DNA of 64,000 bases from Marivivens donghaensis. Its GTDB lineage: Bacteria; Pseudomonadota; Alphaproteobacteria; Rhodobacterales; Rhodobacteraceae. Location of the stretch: positions 186,001-250,000 of the forward strand of contig NZ_JAATOP010000003.1 of NCBI RefSeq assembly GCF_011806565.1, read 5' to 3'. The stretch's first letter is position 1, and each line of letters starts with the position of its first letter. Made by a program: the position numbers and the translations under genes. Positions 1 to 7,731 of this stretch are shown here, piece by piece. The notes below the pieces were generated by a model. That model made no database searches. It saw nothing but the letters and a program-made list of their open reading frames with translations, and was not told where the DNA came from.

Positions 1-1
1 G

Positions 2-427
2 TACTACGGCACCGACGTCGTTGACACTGGCGACCAGACCGACATCCCCACTGTGGACGTGGACGAAGACGATAACCCGCAGGCCGACCCCGACGACGCA
101 GAGGACAGCAGCCAAGGCTACAACGGCAGCGAGTGCTTCGTGGCGACCGCTGCTTACGGCGACAAATTCCACCCCGACGTGGCTTACCTGCGTAAGGTGC
201 GCGACCACATCCTCGTGCACTACATGCTTGGCCGCGTGTTCATCTGGTTCTACTGGCGCGTTGGCCCGAAGCTGGCCCAATGGCTCGCTCCGTACCCCCG
301 TGGCCGTGCCTTTGCACGCGGCGCTCTGGCGCTCGTGATCGGAGGTCTGCGCGACGCTTCCGTCGTCGCTCGCATGGACCATGGTTTCCGTAGCTCGGTC
401 TATCTGTCGGGCCGCAACCCGCGCTGA
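2..427 (+). CDS. CFI-box-CTERM domain protein, 3' part (5' end outside window)
   Basis: The reading frame is already open at base 2, so only the C-terminal 141 residues are seen and the true start lies upstream. An acidic, Asp/Glu-rich linker leads into CFVATAAYGD, the hallmark of the CFI-box C-terminal domain, followed by a hydrophobic stretch and LGRVFIWFYWRVGPKLAQ, also typical of that domain. The function of the family is unknown. The conserved Cys next to a hydrophobic helix suggests a C-terminal anchoring or processing signal. tRNA-Phe follows 112 bases downstream. The domain call is firm; the role is not known. Confidence 0.75.
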   Translation, partial: YYGTDVVDTGDQTDIPTVDVDEDDNPQADPDDAEDSSQGYNGSECFVATAAYGDKFHPDVAYLRKVRDHILVHYMLGRVFIWFYWRVGPKLAQWLAPYPRGRAFARGALALVIGGLRDASVVARMDHGFRSSVYLSGRNPR

Positions 428-539
428 AAGCAGCCGAAATTAGAAAATGCGGGAAAGAGACATTTTCTTGAAAATGCCTCTGGACACCCCCCGAAGTCAC
501 GTCTAGAAGGCCCTCACCCAGCGACGATGTCGTTCCCGT

Positions 540-614
540 GCCCGGGTAGCTCAGGGGTAGAGCAGTGGATTGAAAATCCTCGTGTCGGTGGTTCGATTCC
601 GCCCCCGGGCACCA
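540..614 (+). tRNA. tRNA-Phe (GAA)
   Basis: A cloverleaf can be folded: acceptor GCCCGGG pairs with CCCGGGC, the D arm is GCTC...GAGC, the anticodon loop is TTGAAAA (anticodon GAA), the T arm contains GGTTCGATTCC, and the 3' CCA is encoded. The anticodon stem GTGGA/TCCTC has one T-T mismatch. The Rhs-bearing accessory segment begins right after its 3' end, a common integration site for islands. Confidence 0.95.
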
Positions 615-1110
615 TTATTTCGCAAGACCATCCGCGCAAGCCATTAATCTCTATGAAAATAAGAGAATTTCGGAGGTGAGGCCCTCTTTTGGCTGTATCA
701 CAATTTGTATCACATCTTTACGATCAGAAGACTTGAGCATCTTCTTGCGCTTCGATGGTCGCAAGATGCGATTAGGCACCTAAAGCATCGCCAGGCTGTA
801 GGGCACGATTGATCTTGATCGATGGTTCTCTGGTTCATACAGCAAAACAGCGTCGGAATTCGTGCCAGTTCAGGAGCGTCAATTTTCAGTATGTCACCTG
901 CGCTTTGTGCAATCCGTGCCCGAAGCGACAGTGGAGGTGTTTCGAAATTTCGATCGACCAAGCGAGAGTGGGGCGGAAAGGGGGCAAGCCAGTATCAGCG
1001 GTTTGGGCGGGGAGCTGACTTTCGCTGCATGGGGAACGAACGACCGCAGTGCGCAGGAAGTAGACCAAGCTGAACGACAAAAGAAAAGGTAGCTTTGAGC
1101 AGCGATTTAA
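615..1110. other. gene-free stretch after tRNA-Phe
   Basis: No convincing gene is seen on either strand; the open frames here are short and have no family resemblance. A short direct repeat TGTATCAC occurs at 694-701 and 706-713. The stretch separates tRNA-Phe from the broken left end of the Rhs fragment and is probably decayed mobile DNA. Confidence 0.5.
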
Positions 1111-2580
1111 ATAGGTGAGCGGGCCTTCTCCTACGATGCCAACGGCAACCAGTTGGGCTGGGAGCACACGCAGAACGGCACGCGGCGGACGATTGTCTGG
1201 GATGAGGAAAACCGCATCCAAGAGATTGCCGACAACGGCCGCACCCAGCGCTACAAGTACGAAGACGCGGGCAAACGGCGCATCAAGCGCGGCTTCCAGG
1301 GCGAGACGGCCTACGTCAACCAGTTTTGGACGATCCGCAATGCGTCGATCGTGTCCAAGCACGTCTTCGCCGGGTCCACGCGCCTCGTGACGAAGCTCGG
1401 CAAGCAGCCGCGCGACGACAATAACGACGGCATTCCGGACAGCATCGCCGGTTGCGACCGCGAGCCCTGGGGCTGGTCGAACGGCAACGGAAACGGTGGC
1501 GGCAACGGCAATGCCAACGGCGGCTGCGGGAATTACGCAGGCAACGGCAACGGGAACGGCCCGGAGATCTGGGAAAAGGACCAGTATTACTACCACCCCG
1601 ATCACCTCGGCTCGACGTCCTACGTGACGGATGTGGACGGGGAAATATTCCAGCACCTGGAATACTTCCCCTTCGGCGAAACATTCGTCGAGGAAGCGTC
1701 GAACACCCAGCGCACCCCGTACCTGTTCACCGCCAAGGAACTGGATGAGGAAACCGGCCTCTACAACTTCGGCGCACGGTACTACGACCCCCGGACCAGC
1801 GTATGGCAGAGTACCGATCCTGTTATCAAAGACTATATGCTCGGCGGGCTAAACGATGGCGCCTACGAGCAACTCAATTTGGCGCTCTACGCATATTCGC
1901 GACAGAATCCCGTCATCCACCTCGACCCGAACGGCGAGGTTTGGGGCGCTGTGGGAAAGGTGTGGAAGCTCGTCAAGAACGGCGGTGATGTTGCGGCTAC
2001 TGTCGCCGGAGCCGTCGCCGATGTGAAGACGATCACCGCACGGGGCTCCACCATGGGCCAGCGCGCCGGGGCAGCAGTTTCACTGGCGTCTGAAATTTTC
2101 TCACCCGTCAGTGTGCGTGACGCGAAAGCGGGTGCGAATGCCGCCCGCAGGGCGATTGGTGGCGCAGATGACGCTGCCGACTTGGCGCAGCAGGGAACGA
2201 GGCGGGTTGACAGTGCGACGGATGCAGGCGCAAGTCAGGTTCAGCGCAATAAGAGAGTTGGCGACGATGCCCGAGACCGAATTCTTGCGCGGGAAGGTGG
2301 CGATCCCGAGGTCAACTTTAAGACAATCGGTGGGTACCGTCGCGTTGATGTACTTGCGAATGGAGGCCGAAAGGCATTCGAGTCCAAGGTGGGCCGGACC
2401 AGTCTCGGGAAACGTGAGCGCCAGGAACTTGCCCGAGATATCCGGTTGCTTCGGAATGACAAGTTGGATGAAGTGGTATGGGAATTCTCACGGTCGCCAA
2501 CGACAGGGAAGGTAGGACCAACAGGTCCGCTACGTGACGCGCTTGAAAGAAACGGAATAACGATCAAGATCAATGAGTAG
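1111..2580 (+). CDS. 5'-truncated Rhs core protein with C-terminal nuclease-like toxin
   Basis: An in-frame TAA at 1108-1110 precedes recognisable Rhs sequence (FSYDANGNQLGW), and no ATG start is seen, so this is the 3' part of a much larger rhs gene. YD-type repeats are followed by the hyperconserved Rhs core (YYYHPDHLGSTSYVTD, GLYNFGARYYDPRTSVW, then YSRQNPVIHLDPNG), after which the variable C-terminal toxin begins. The last ~90 residues contain RRVDVL and AFESKVG, a D...ExK arrangement fitting a PD-(D/E)xK nuclease fold. Full Rhs proteins exceed 1000 residues; only ~490 remain. The probable immunity gene overlaps the end by 8 bases. The Rhs assignment is certain; the nuclease fold is inferred from the motif. 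Confidence 0.85.
   Translation: MGERAFSYDANGNQLGWEHTQNGTRRTIVWDEENRIQEIADNGRTQRYKYEDAGKRRIKRGFQGETAYVNQFWTIRNASIVSKHVFAGSTRLVTKLGKQPRDDNNDGIPDSIAGCDREPWGWSNGNGNGGGNGNANGGCGNYAGNGNGNGPEIWEKDQYYYHPDHLGSTSYVTDVDGEIFQHLEYFPFGETFVEEASNTQRTPYLFTAKELDEETGLYNFGARYYDPRTSVWQSTDPVIKDYMLGGLNDGAYEQLNLALYAYSRQNPVIHLDPNGEVWGAVGKVWKLVKNGGDVAATVAGAVADVKTITARGSTMGQRAGAAVSLASEIFSPVSVRDAKAGANAARRAIGGADDAADLAQQGTRRVDSATDAGASQVQRNKRVGDDARDRILAREGGDPEVNFKTIGGYRRVDVLANGGRKAFESKVGRTSLGKRERQELARDIRLLRNDKLDEVVWEFSRSPTTGKVGPTGPLRDALERNGITIKINE
1231..1806 (+). repeat. Rhs core repeat, copy 1
   Basis: This segment of the Rhs core is repeated in the same orientation at 3837-4358. Copy 1 is longer by 54 bases in a Gly/Asn-rich stretch (around 1435-1560). 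The two copies stay in register at the codon level, which indicates duplication of a coding segment. Such direct repeats allow toxin cassettes to be exchanged by recombination. Confidence 0.85.
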
Positions 2581-3142
2581 AATAGATGAAATAATGAGGG
2601 AACTCGGCGCGTCCTTCGGCGACGCCGGGTTCCGCGAGCGGGCCGGCGTCTTGGTCAGGTCTCAGTTCTCGTGTGAAGTCATCGAGGTTCAGGTGTCGTC
2701 TAAAAGGACCTCGTTTTTCCTAAACTATGGAATTGCCTCTGACGCATGCACCGATATTGAAGGCAGTCCGGTTGACTTCGAATTGCAGGGGCGGGTTCGG
2801 TTCAAAGATAGTTCTGAGATTGATATGGCGGATGCACTCAATCCTGATCTTTTTTCCGCCGCGCGTGAACAAGCGTCTTCACTGTTCAATGTGTTCCATA
2901 AGGAAGAACGGTTGTTGCAAGAGCTACGTTCCGCCGATCCCGGCGTGGCATTCTGGCCAGCTGCCGAGGAAAACTGCGTAATCGGGTGGTCTGCACTCAA
3001 GGCTGCAAGTTTTCTAAGCGATCACGCTGAATATAAACTGGCGCTTGAGTGGGCTAAAGTAGCACTGTCGGTCGTTCCCAAAGTTGCCAAGGGCCGCCGA
3101 AAGCGCGTTGAGAAATTAATTTCCGATTTAACAGATCGCTGA
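2573..3142 (+). CDS. probable immunity protein for the Rhs toxin
   Basis: This 189-residue soluble protein starts at an ATG that overlaps the last codons of the toxin, the usual arrangement of a cognate immunity gene. The N-terminal half (VRSQFSCEVIEVQVSSKRTSFFLNYGI) resembles DUF4304-type immunity proteins. The C-terminal half is helical, with a basic end (KGRRKRVEK). Its base composition is visibly less GC-rich than the flanking Rhs core, as expected for an exchanged cassette. The immunity role is inferred from position and resemblance, not shown. Confidence 0.65.
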   Translation: MSRIDEIMRELGASFGDAGFRERAGVLVRSQFSCEVIEVQVSSKRTSFFLNYGIASDACTDIEGSPVDFELQGRVRFKDSSEIDMADALNPDLFSAAREQASSLFNVFHKEERLLQELRSADPGVAFWPAAEENCVIGWSALKAASFLSDHAEYKLALEWAKVALSVVPKVAKGRRKRVEKLISDLTDR

Positions 3143-3390
3143 AAGATCTACCAAGAGGGACGATCTCCTTCCATGCAGCGCGCCATACTGGTGGATCCAG
3201 TATTTTGAGGGACAACTGACGTGGTGAACTTCGTGATGGAAGACAGGTCACATTCCGCGTTGACTATGATCCAGAATTGGGACCACATATCAATTTGGAC
3301 ATTGGAAAAGGTCAAAACCGCGTGCGTCACCACATTACTTTCGATGGAACAGAGGCAGATGCCATTCGCATCATGCGGCAGTTTGAGTGA
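3142..3390 (+). pseudogene. displaced Rhs toxin C-terminus, broken by an internal stop
   Basis: In frame 1 a coherent peptide can be read: KDLPRGTISFHAARHTGGSS...RDN, then TGA at 3217-3219, then RGELRDGRQVTFRVDYDPEL, GPHINLDIGKG and a terminal stop at 3388-3390. The HIN...IGKG and HITFDGTEAD pattern resembles the tails of polymorphic toxins. No start codon or Rhs core is attached, so it is an orphan toxin tail left when another cassette replaced it. The in-frame TGA shows it is dead or needs readthrough. Confidence 0.6.
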
Positions 3391-3837
3391 ATGGATAGCG
3401 ATTATGCAATTCTCGAGATCAACGCCCAGCAAAGAGGTTTAGACTGGGAGTCTATAACTGATGAGCATGCTTCTCAAAAAATCGCCGAGAAACTTCGTGA
3501 GACTTTTTCTCTAGACACCTTTGGCCATGCCAGTTCGACAGGGCAAGAAGCGCAATCATTCGGGAATTTTCCTTATTCATCAAGACTTTCTTATTTAAGA
3601 CACTTTGGGGCTGGATTGGATCATTTCTTAGCTAAATATGAAGGCGATGACAGATGTACGATTGTCTTTGGTAATGAAGACTTGCCGCTAATCCGTACTA
3701 AAGTGATCACCGTGCGGCACTTTCTCGAAGAGATTTTAGATCTTGGAGATGGATTTGTCGTCTCGGGGGATTGGACCCTGTGCCTTGAATTCAGGTACAT
3801 GCGGTCTGTGAAGTTAATCGGTCGAAATTCAATTTAG
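3391..3837 (+). CDS. probable second immunity protein
   Basis: This 148-residue protein begins with ATG immediately after the stop codon of the displaced toxin tail. It is acidic and soluble, with no signal peptide or membrane segment. I do not recognise a family. Its position directly behind a toxin tail and its lower GC content suggest it is the immunity gene of that cassette. It is intact although its presumed toxin is broken, as is often seen in orphan toxin arrays, where retained immunity protects against neighbours. Its stop codon TAG abuts the next Rhs core copy. Confidence 0.6.
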   Translation: MDSDYAILEINAQQRGLDWESITDEHASQKIAEKLRETFSLDTFGHASSTGQEAQSFGNFPYSSRLSYLRHFGAGLDHFLAKYEGDDRCTIVFGNEDLPLIRTKVITVRHFLEEILDLGDGFVVSGDWTLCLEFRYMRSVKLIGRNSI

Positions 3838-4358
3838 ACAACGGCCGCACCCAGCGCTACAAGTACGAAGACGCGGGCAAACGGCGCATCAAGCGTGGCT
3901 TTCAAAGGAAGACGGCGTACGTCAACCAGTTCTGGACGATCCGCAACGCCTCCATCGTGACCAAGCACGTCTTTGCCGGGTCCACGCGACTCGTGACGAA
4001 GCTCGGCAAGCAGCCGCGCGACGACAACAACGACGGCATCGCCGGCTGTGATCGCGAGCCTTGGGGCTGATCGAACGGCAACGGCGGCTGCGGGAATTAC
4101 GCAGGCAACGGCTTGGAGATCTGGGAAAAGGATCAGTACTACTACCACCCGGATCACCTCGGCTCGACGTCCTACGTGACGGATGTGGACGGGGAAATCT
4201 TCCAGCACCTGGAATACTTCCCCTTCGGCGAAACATTCGTCGAGGAAGCGTCGAACACCCAGCGCACGCCGTACCTGTTCACCGCCAAGGAGCTCGACGC
4301 AGAAACCGGCCTCTACTACTTCGGCGCCCGTTACTACGATCCGCGGACGAGCGTGTGG
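3837..4358 (+). repeat. Rhs core repeat, copy 2
   Basis: Direct repeat of 1231-1806, lacking 54 bases of the Gly/Asn-rich stretch. The left junction coincides with the stop codon of the preceding immunity candidate, and the right junction follows the DPRTSVW codons, just before the segment where toxins are normally swapped. Confidence 0.85.
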
Positions 4359-4466
4359 CGAAGAGCAAATGCCTCCTTCGTAGCATCTCCTTCGGCGACC
4401 GAAAGCCAAGGCTTCGGCAGGCCTGCCTTGGCGAATAGAGCACGCCACGATGGCCTTCCCACCTAA
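3837..4466 (+). pseudogene. second Rhs core fragment, broken
   Basis: The sequence resumes Rhs core coding at DNGRTQRYKYEDAG without a start. An in-frame TGA at 4068-4070 replaces the TGG (Trp) codon of copy 1. The frame continues through HPDHLGSTSYVTD and GLYYFGARYYDPRTSVW, then diverges from Rhs sequence after 4358 into an unrelated ~35-codon tail ending at 4466. The part of the core that follows DPRTSVW and any toxin are missing. It cannot give a functional protein. Confidence 0.8.
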
Positions 4467-4569
4467 TCGTTTCACCCTATGATCCGAGGCTTGGCGCTTA
4501 GCAGGGAGGTCGTAATCGGGCTGACACCGGCCGTTCGCCGCACCGGTTATGAATGACTGCTATGGGCCG

Positions 4570-4809
4570 TTACTTTTCGATGCAGATCGACTTCGGACTA
4601 AACAGACGCGACCCTTTCACGGCAGGCGAAGACATGCGGCCCTTCAAACCTTTTTGGATTTGGGATGCGAAGTCTTCCAAATTGGCAACGCGGATGTAGT
4701 CTTCTTCGAAGCGCGCAGGGGACACAACATATGTCCCATCTTCGTGTAGATGCGGCGTGACAATTTCGCTCTTCTGCGGCCCGCGTGAGATCTTCGCGAT
4801 AATCTTCAT
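4570..4809 (-). CDS. hypothetical small protein
   Basis: This 79-residue basic protein begins MKIIAKISRG. Its start is supported by a purine-rich ribosome binding site (AAAAGGATAGG) on the minus strand. It has no signal peptide, membrane helix or motif that I recognise. It lies inside the accessory segment, between the Rhs debris and two other unknown genes. I cannot assign a function. Confidence 0.5.
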   Translation of the reverse strand: MKIIAKISRGPQKSEIVTPHLHEDGTYVVSPARFEEDYIRVANLEDFASQIQKGLKGRMSSPAVKGSRLFSPKSICIEK

Positions 4810-5062
4810 TTGCTACCTATCCTTTTGAAAAGCTTCGCCACGTTGATCTCTGGCAAGACTAATCGCAATCATCAACGGTGAGATAGAAGGGTAACTAAGG
4901 CACTACTATCTTGAAGCAATGTTTGACCGATTCCCGTCGCACGCGTTCGTTAGCTCAATTGGAAACCCAACTACGAAGCGGGTTGAACGGTGTCGGACGA
5001 ATCGTGGAGCCACATTGGGTTTGTGCTGGCCGATCCGCACCCAAACCGGCCAGCATCTGGAT

Positions 5063-5476
5063 TTACTCGTAACCTTCTGCCCGCCGTGGCCCTTCCAGTT
5101 TCAAGACGGCGAGTATGAGATCATCAACGGCGTCCTTGACTGCACACAGATCAGTCCCAACGCTTGATATTTCCGTGACATTGTAACCACCATCCCAGTG
5201 ATGGTGGTCGGCGGTCCAGATCGTCTGCGTCTCGCCGTGGATCAGGAACACAAGATCTTTGGAGAGTTCAGAAAGCAGGTCAATGCGAGCAAAATCGAGG
5301 TAATCCCTCCCTCTGAGGAGAGAAATGGCTCGCTGGATCCGAAGGTGAATCAGCGGTGACGTTGTGGTGGGCAGAGTGGCTTCTGCCAACAATCGAATTA
5401 GAAGCAGAGCCAACATGTGCACGTTGAAGTATGCATCAGTCAGATCGACGGGACGGTTGGTTTCAGCTGCCATCAT
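5063..5476 (-). CDS. hypothetical protein, coupled to the upstream gene
   Basis: This 137-residue protein (MMAAETNRPVDLTDAYFNVH...) is predicted mostly helical and contains a short histidine cluster (DHHHWDGG). The start is chosen because its ATG overlaps the stop of the upstream gene as TGATG, implying translational coupling. A longer frame with 11 more residues exists but would overlap the neighbour further. No family is recognised. Confidence 0.5.
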   Translation of the reverse strand: MMAAETNRPVDLTDAYFNVHMLALLLIRLLAEATLPTTTSPLIHLRIQRAISLLRGRDYLDFARIDLLSELSKDLVFLIHGETQTIWTADHHHWDGGYNVTEISSVGTDLCAVKDAVDDLILAVLKLEGPRRAEGYE

Positions 5477-5769
5477 CAAACCTCCAATTCTCCGTTGACG
5501 GGCAGGCACCCTGCCTTCCGCATAGCGTCTTCCATTTCGTCCTTGAGGAGGCAGATTTCGTCCACAATCGGAGAAGACACGTCGATCTTTGCGAACAGCG
5601 CAGCTTCTTCATTCTCGATGTCTCCAACCAAATCCAGCGATATCAGAGCAAGGATTGCTCCAGCTTCGCGCCGCAGACGGCTGGTGAGTTCCGGCGTTGA
5701 TGCCAAGTCGTCGCAGAACGAAAGCGCGCGTTTATGCCACTTTCTCCCACCGGGCACCACTTTTCCCAA
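5476..5769 (-). CDS. hypothetical protein, first of a coupled pair
   Basis: This ~97-residue, mostly helical protein (...RREAGAILALISLDLVGDIENEEAALF...) has no ATG start. The frame opens after a TAA and the available starts are TTG at 5769 or GTG codons just downstream, so the N-terminus is uncertain. It overlaps the next gene by one base. No family is recognised. The 5' end contains a 10-base match to the tRNA-Phe 3' end (see findings), so this gene may straddle or lie beside the island boundary. Confidence 0.4.
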   Translation of the reverse strand: MGKVVPGGRKWHKRALSFCDDLASTPELTSRLRREAGAILALISLDLVGDIENEEAALFAKIDVSSPIVDEICLLKDEMEDAMRKAGCLPVNGELEV

Positions 5770-5828
5770 GAAGTGATGATCGCACCCTGCGTTGCAGGCA
5801 GTCTCTTTGCCGTTGGGTTAAGGCATAC

Positions 5829-5860
5829 AAAAAAGCCCATCCCGCGGGGCGGAATGGGCT
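5829..5860 (-). terminator. intrinsic terminator of the ABC importer operon
   Basis: On the minus strand AGCCCATTCCGC, GGGATGGGCT and a run of Ts form a strong hairpin with a U-tract, 23 bases after the stop of the ATPase gene. Confidence 0.85.
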
Positions 5861-5882
5861 GACGTCTTGGTGGCTTCTGCGT

Positions 5883-6893
5883 TTATCCTAGCGGTTTATC
5901 GTCCGGCCCGAAGCGATGCAGGTTTTCGGCTTGTGGGCGGAGGCTGACGACTTGTCCCAGCATTCCTGTGTCAAGCTTGCCGCTACGGCGGACGACGACG
6001 GGTTCGTCCGCGCCGATGTCCACGAACAGGAAGTGGTCGGAGCCGAGGTCTTCGGCGTGGACGACGGTGCCGGTCCAAGTGGCGTCCGCTTGATCCACGA
6101 TGTCGATATGCTCGGCGCGGATGCCGAGGGTGGTGCAGCCGACGGCGTCAGCGAAGGTGCCTGTGAGGAAGTTCATCTTAGGCGAGCCGATGAAGCCTGC
6201 GACGAAGACCGAGTTGGGCTTTTCATAAAGCTCGGCGGGGGTGCCGACTTGCTCAACCACGCCGTCACGCAACACGCAGATGCGGTCGGCGAGGGTCATC
6301 GCTTCGACTTGATCGTGGGTCACGTAGATCATCGTGACGTCGTTCATGTCGTGGTGCGGTTTCGCGATCTCCAGACGGGTCGCGACGCGCAGCGCGGCGT
6401 CGAGGTTCGACAGCGGCTCGTCAAACAGGAACACGCGCGGGTCGCGGACGATGGCGCGGCCGATGGCGACGCGCTGACGCTGGCCGCCCGATAACTGGCG
6501 GGGCAGGCGGTCGAGCAGGTGGTCGATCTGGAGCATCTCGGCGGCCTTGCGGACGCGGGTGTCGATCTCCGACTTGTCGCGTTTGCCCAGCTTCATGCCG
6601 AAGGCCAGGTTGTCGTAGACCTTCATGTGCGGGTAGAGCACGTAGCTCTGGAACACCATCGCAATGCCGCGCTCGGACGGGATGACATTGTTCACGCGCG
6701 CGTCGTCGAACATCAGATCGCCCGATGTGATCTCTTCCAGACCCGAAATCAGGCGGAGCAGGGTGGATTTGCCGCAACCCGACGGGCCGACAAAGACCAT
6801 GAACTCGCCTTTGCGGATTTCCAGATCGATGCCCTTGATGACTTCGAAACTGCCGAAGGACTTGCGAACTGCTTTGAGAGTGATGTTTGCCAT
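5883..6893 (-). CDS. ABC transporter ATP-binding protein, sugar importer (MalK/UgpC type)
   Basis: This cytoplasmic ATPase would power the two permeases encoded just upstream in transcription order. It has Walker [11 protein letters not shown]-loop [11 protein letters not shown], signature [14 protein letters not shown], Walker [13 protein letters not shown] and H-loop THDQVEAM, followed by a shortened C-terminal TOBE-type regulatory domain. The ATG at 6893 ([14 protein letters not shown]) is preferred over an upstream GTG because it matches the family N-terminus; it lies 8 bases after the stop of the permease gene. Length (336 residues) is normal. The substrate is probably an alpha-glucoside or maltose-like sugar, judged from the linked glucosidase. 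Confidence 0.9.
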   Translation of the reverse strand: MANITLKAVRKSFGSFEVIKGIDLEIRKGEFMVFVGPSGCGKSTLLRLISGLEEITSGDLMFDDARVNNVIPSERGIAMVFQSYVLYPHMKVYDNLAFGMKLGKRDKSEIDTRVRKAAEMLQIDHLLDRLPRQLSGGQRQRVAIGRAIVRDPRVFLFDEPLSNLDAALRVATRLEIAKPHHDMNDVTMIYVTHDQVEAMTLADRICVLRDGVVEQVGTPAELYEKPNSVFVAGFIGSPKMNFLTGTFADAVGCTTLGIRAEHIDIVDQADATWTGTVVHAEDLGSDHFLFVDIGADEPVVVRRSGKLDTGMLGQVVSLRPQAENLHRFGPDDKPLG

Positions 6894-6900
6894 GGGTCTA

Positions 6901-7731
6901 TCAGCCTTTGACGCCACCGGCGGTCAGGCCGGCTACGATCTTGCGTTGGAATACGCGGACGAGGACGATCAGCGGGATCGTGACGAGGACGCTTACCGCC
7001 ATGATCGGACCCCACGGGATCTCCTGCTGGCTCGCGCCGGACAGCAGAGCAATGGCCACGGGAACGGTGCGTTGGTCCGCTGAAATGGTGAAGGTCAGCG
7101 CAAAGAGGAATTCGTTCCACGCCCCGATGAAGGCCAGAAGGCCGGTCGTCACGAGCGCGGGCCAGAGGAGCGGCATGAACACGCGGGTGATGATGACCCA
7201 CGGCGTCGCGCCGTCGACGATGGCGGCTTCCTCGATTTCCATGGGCAGATCGCGCATGAAGGTCGTCAGCACCCAGACGGTGAAGGGCAGGGTGAAGATC
7301 GTGTAGCTGAGCACCAGCGCCCACGGCTTGTTATAGAGGCCGAGCAGGTTGATCAGCTCGTAAAGGCCCGAAAGCACCGCGATCTGCGGGAACATCGACA
7401 CGCCGAGGATCGTCATCAGCAATAGCCCGCGTCCACGGAAGCTGACGCGCGCCAGTGCGTAGGATGCGGTCACGGCGAGCAGAAGCGCCGCGCCCACGGT
7501 GATGGACGCGATAAAGACCGAGTTCGCGACCGAGCGGACAAAGCCGCGGCGGGTGAAGATGGCCTTGTAGTTATCCCACGAAAAGCTCTCCGGCAGGATG
7601 TTCGGACGGAAGATCGCGGTGCCTGTCTCGAAGCTTGTCATGATCGCGTAGTAGAACGGAAACACGGCGATCAGTACGATCAGCAGAACGCAGGCGTAGA
7701 ATGCGATGGTGCGGGGCATGGAGCGGTTCAT
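6901..7731 (-). CDS. ABC sugar permease, MalG-type
   Basis: Inner-membrane permease of 276 residues with six predicted helices and the cytoplasmic EAA loop [20 protein letters not shown], which docks to the ATPase. It overlaps the preceding permease gene by 4 bases (ATGA) and is followed by the ATPase gene 8 bases downstream, so the three are one operon. The family pairs one MalF-type and one MalG-type subunit for carbohydrate import. Confidence 0.9.
   Translation of the reverse strand: MNRSMPRTIAFYACVLLIVLIAVFPFYYAIMTSFETGTAIFRPNILPESFSWDNYKAIFTRRGFVRSVANSVFIASITVGAALLLAVTASYALARVSFRGRGLLLMTILGVSMFPQIAVLSGLYELINLLGLYNKPWALVLSYTIFTLPFTVWVLTTFMRDLPMEIEEAAIVDGATPWVIITRVFMPLLWPALVTTGLLAFIGAWNEFLFALTFTISADQRTVPVAIALLSGASQQEIPWGPIMAVSVLVTIPLIVLVRVFQRKIVAGLTAGGVKG

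Noticed and set aside
710-1092. Short overlapping open frames after tRNA-Phe as possible integrase remnants
   Set aside because: None shows integrase or transposase motifs, and the frames conflict on both strands.
3221-3442. 73-codon frame within the displaced toxin tail
   Set aside because: It is out of frame with the recognisable toxin peptide and has no ribosome site.
3834-4475. 213-residue minus-strand frame opposite Rhs core copy 2
   Set aside because: It is the antisense of conserved Rhs coding sequence; the Val/Arg-rich composition is an artefact of GC-rich codons.
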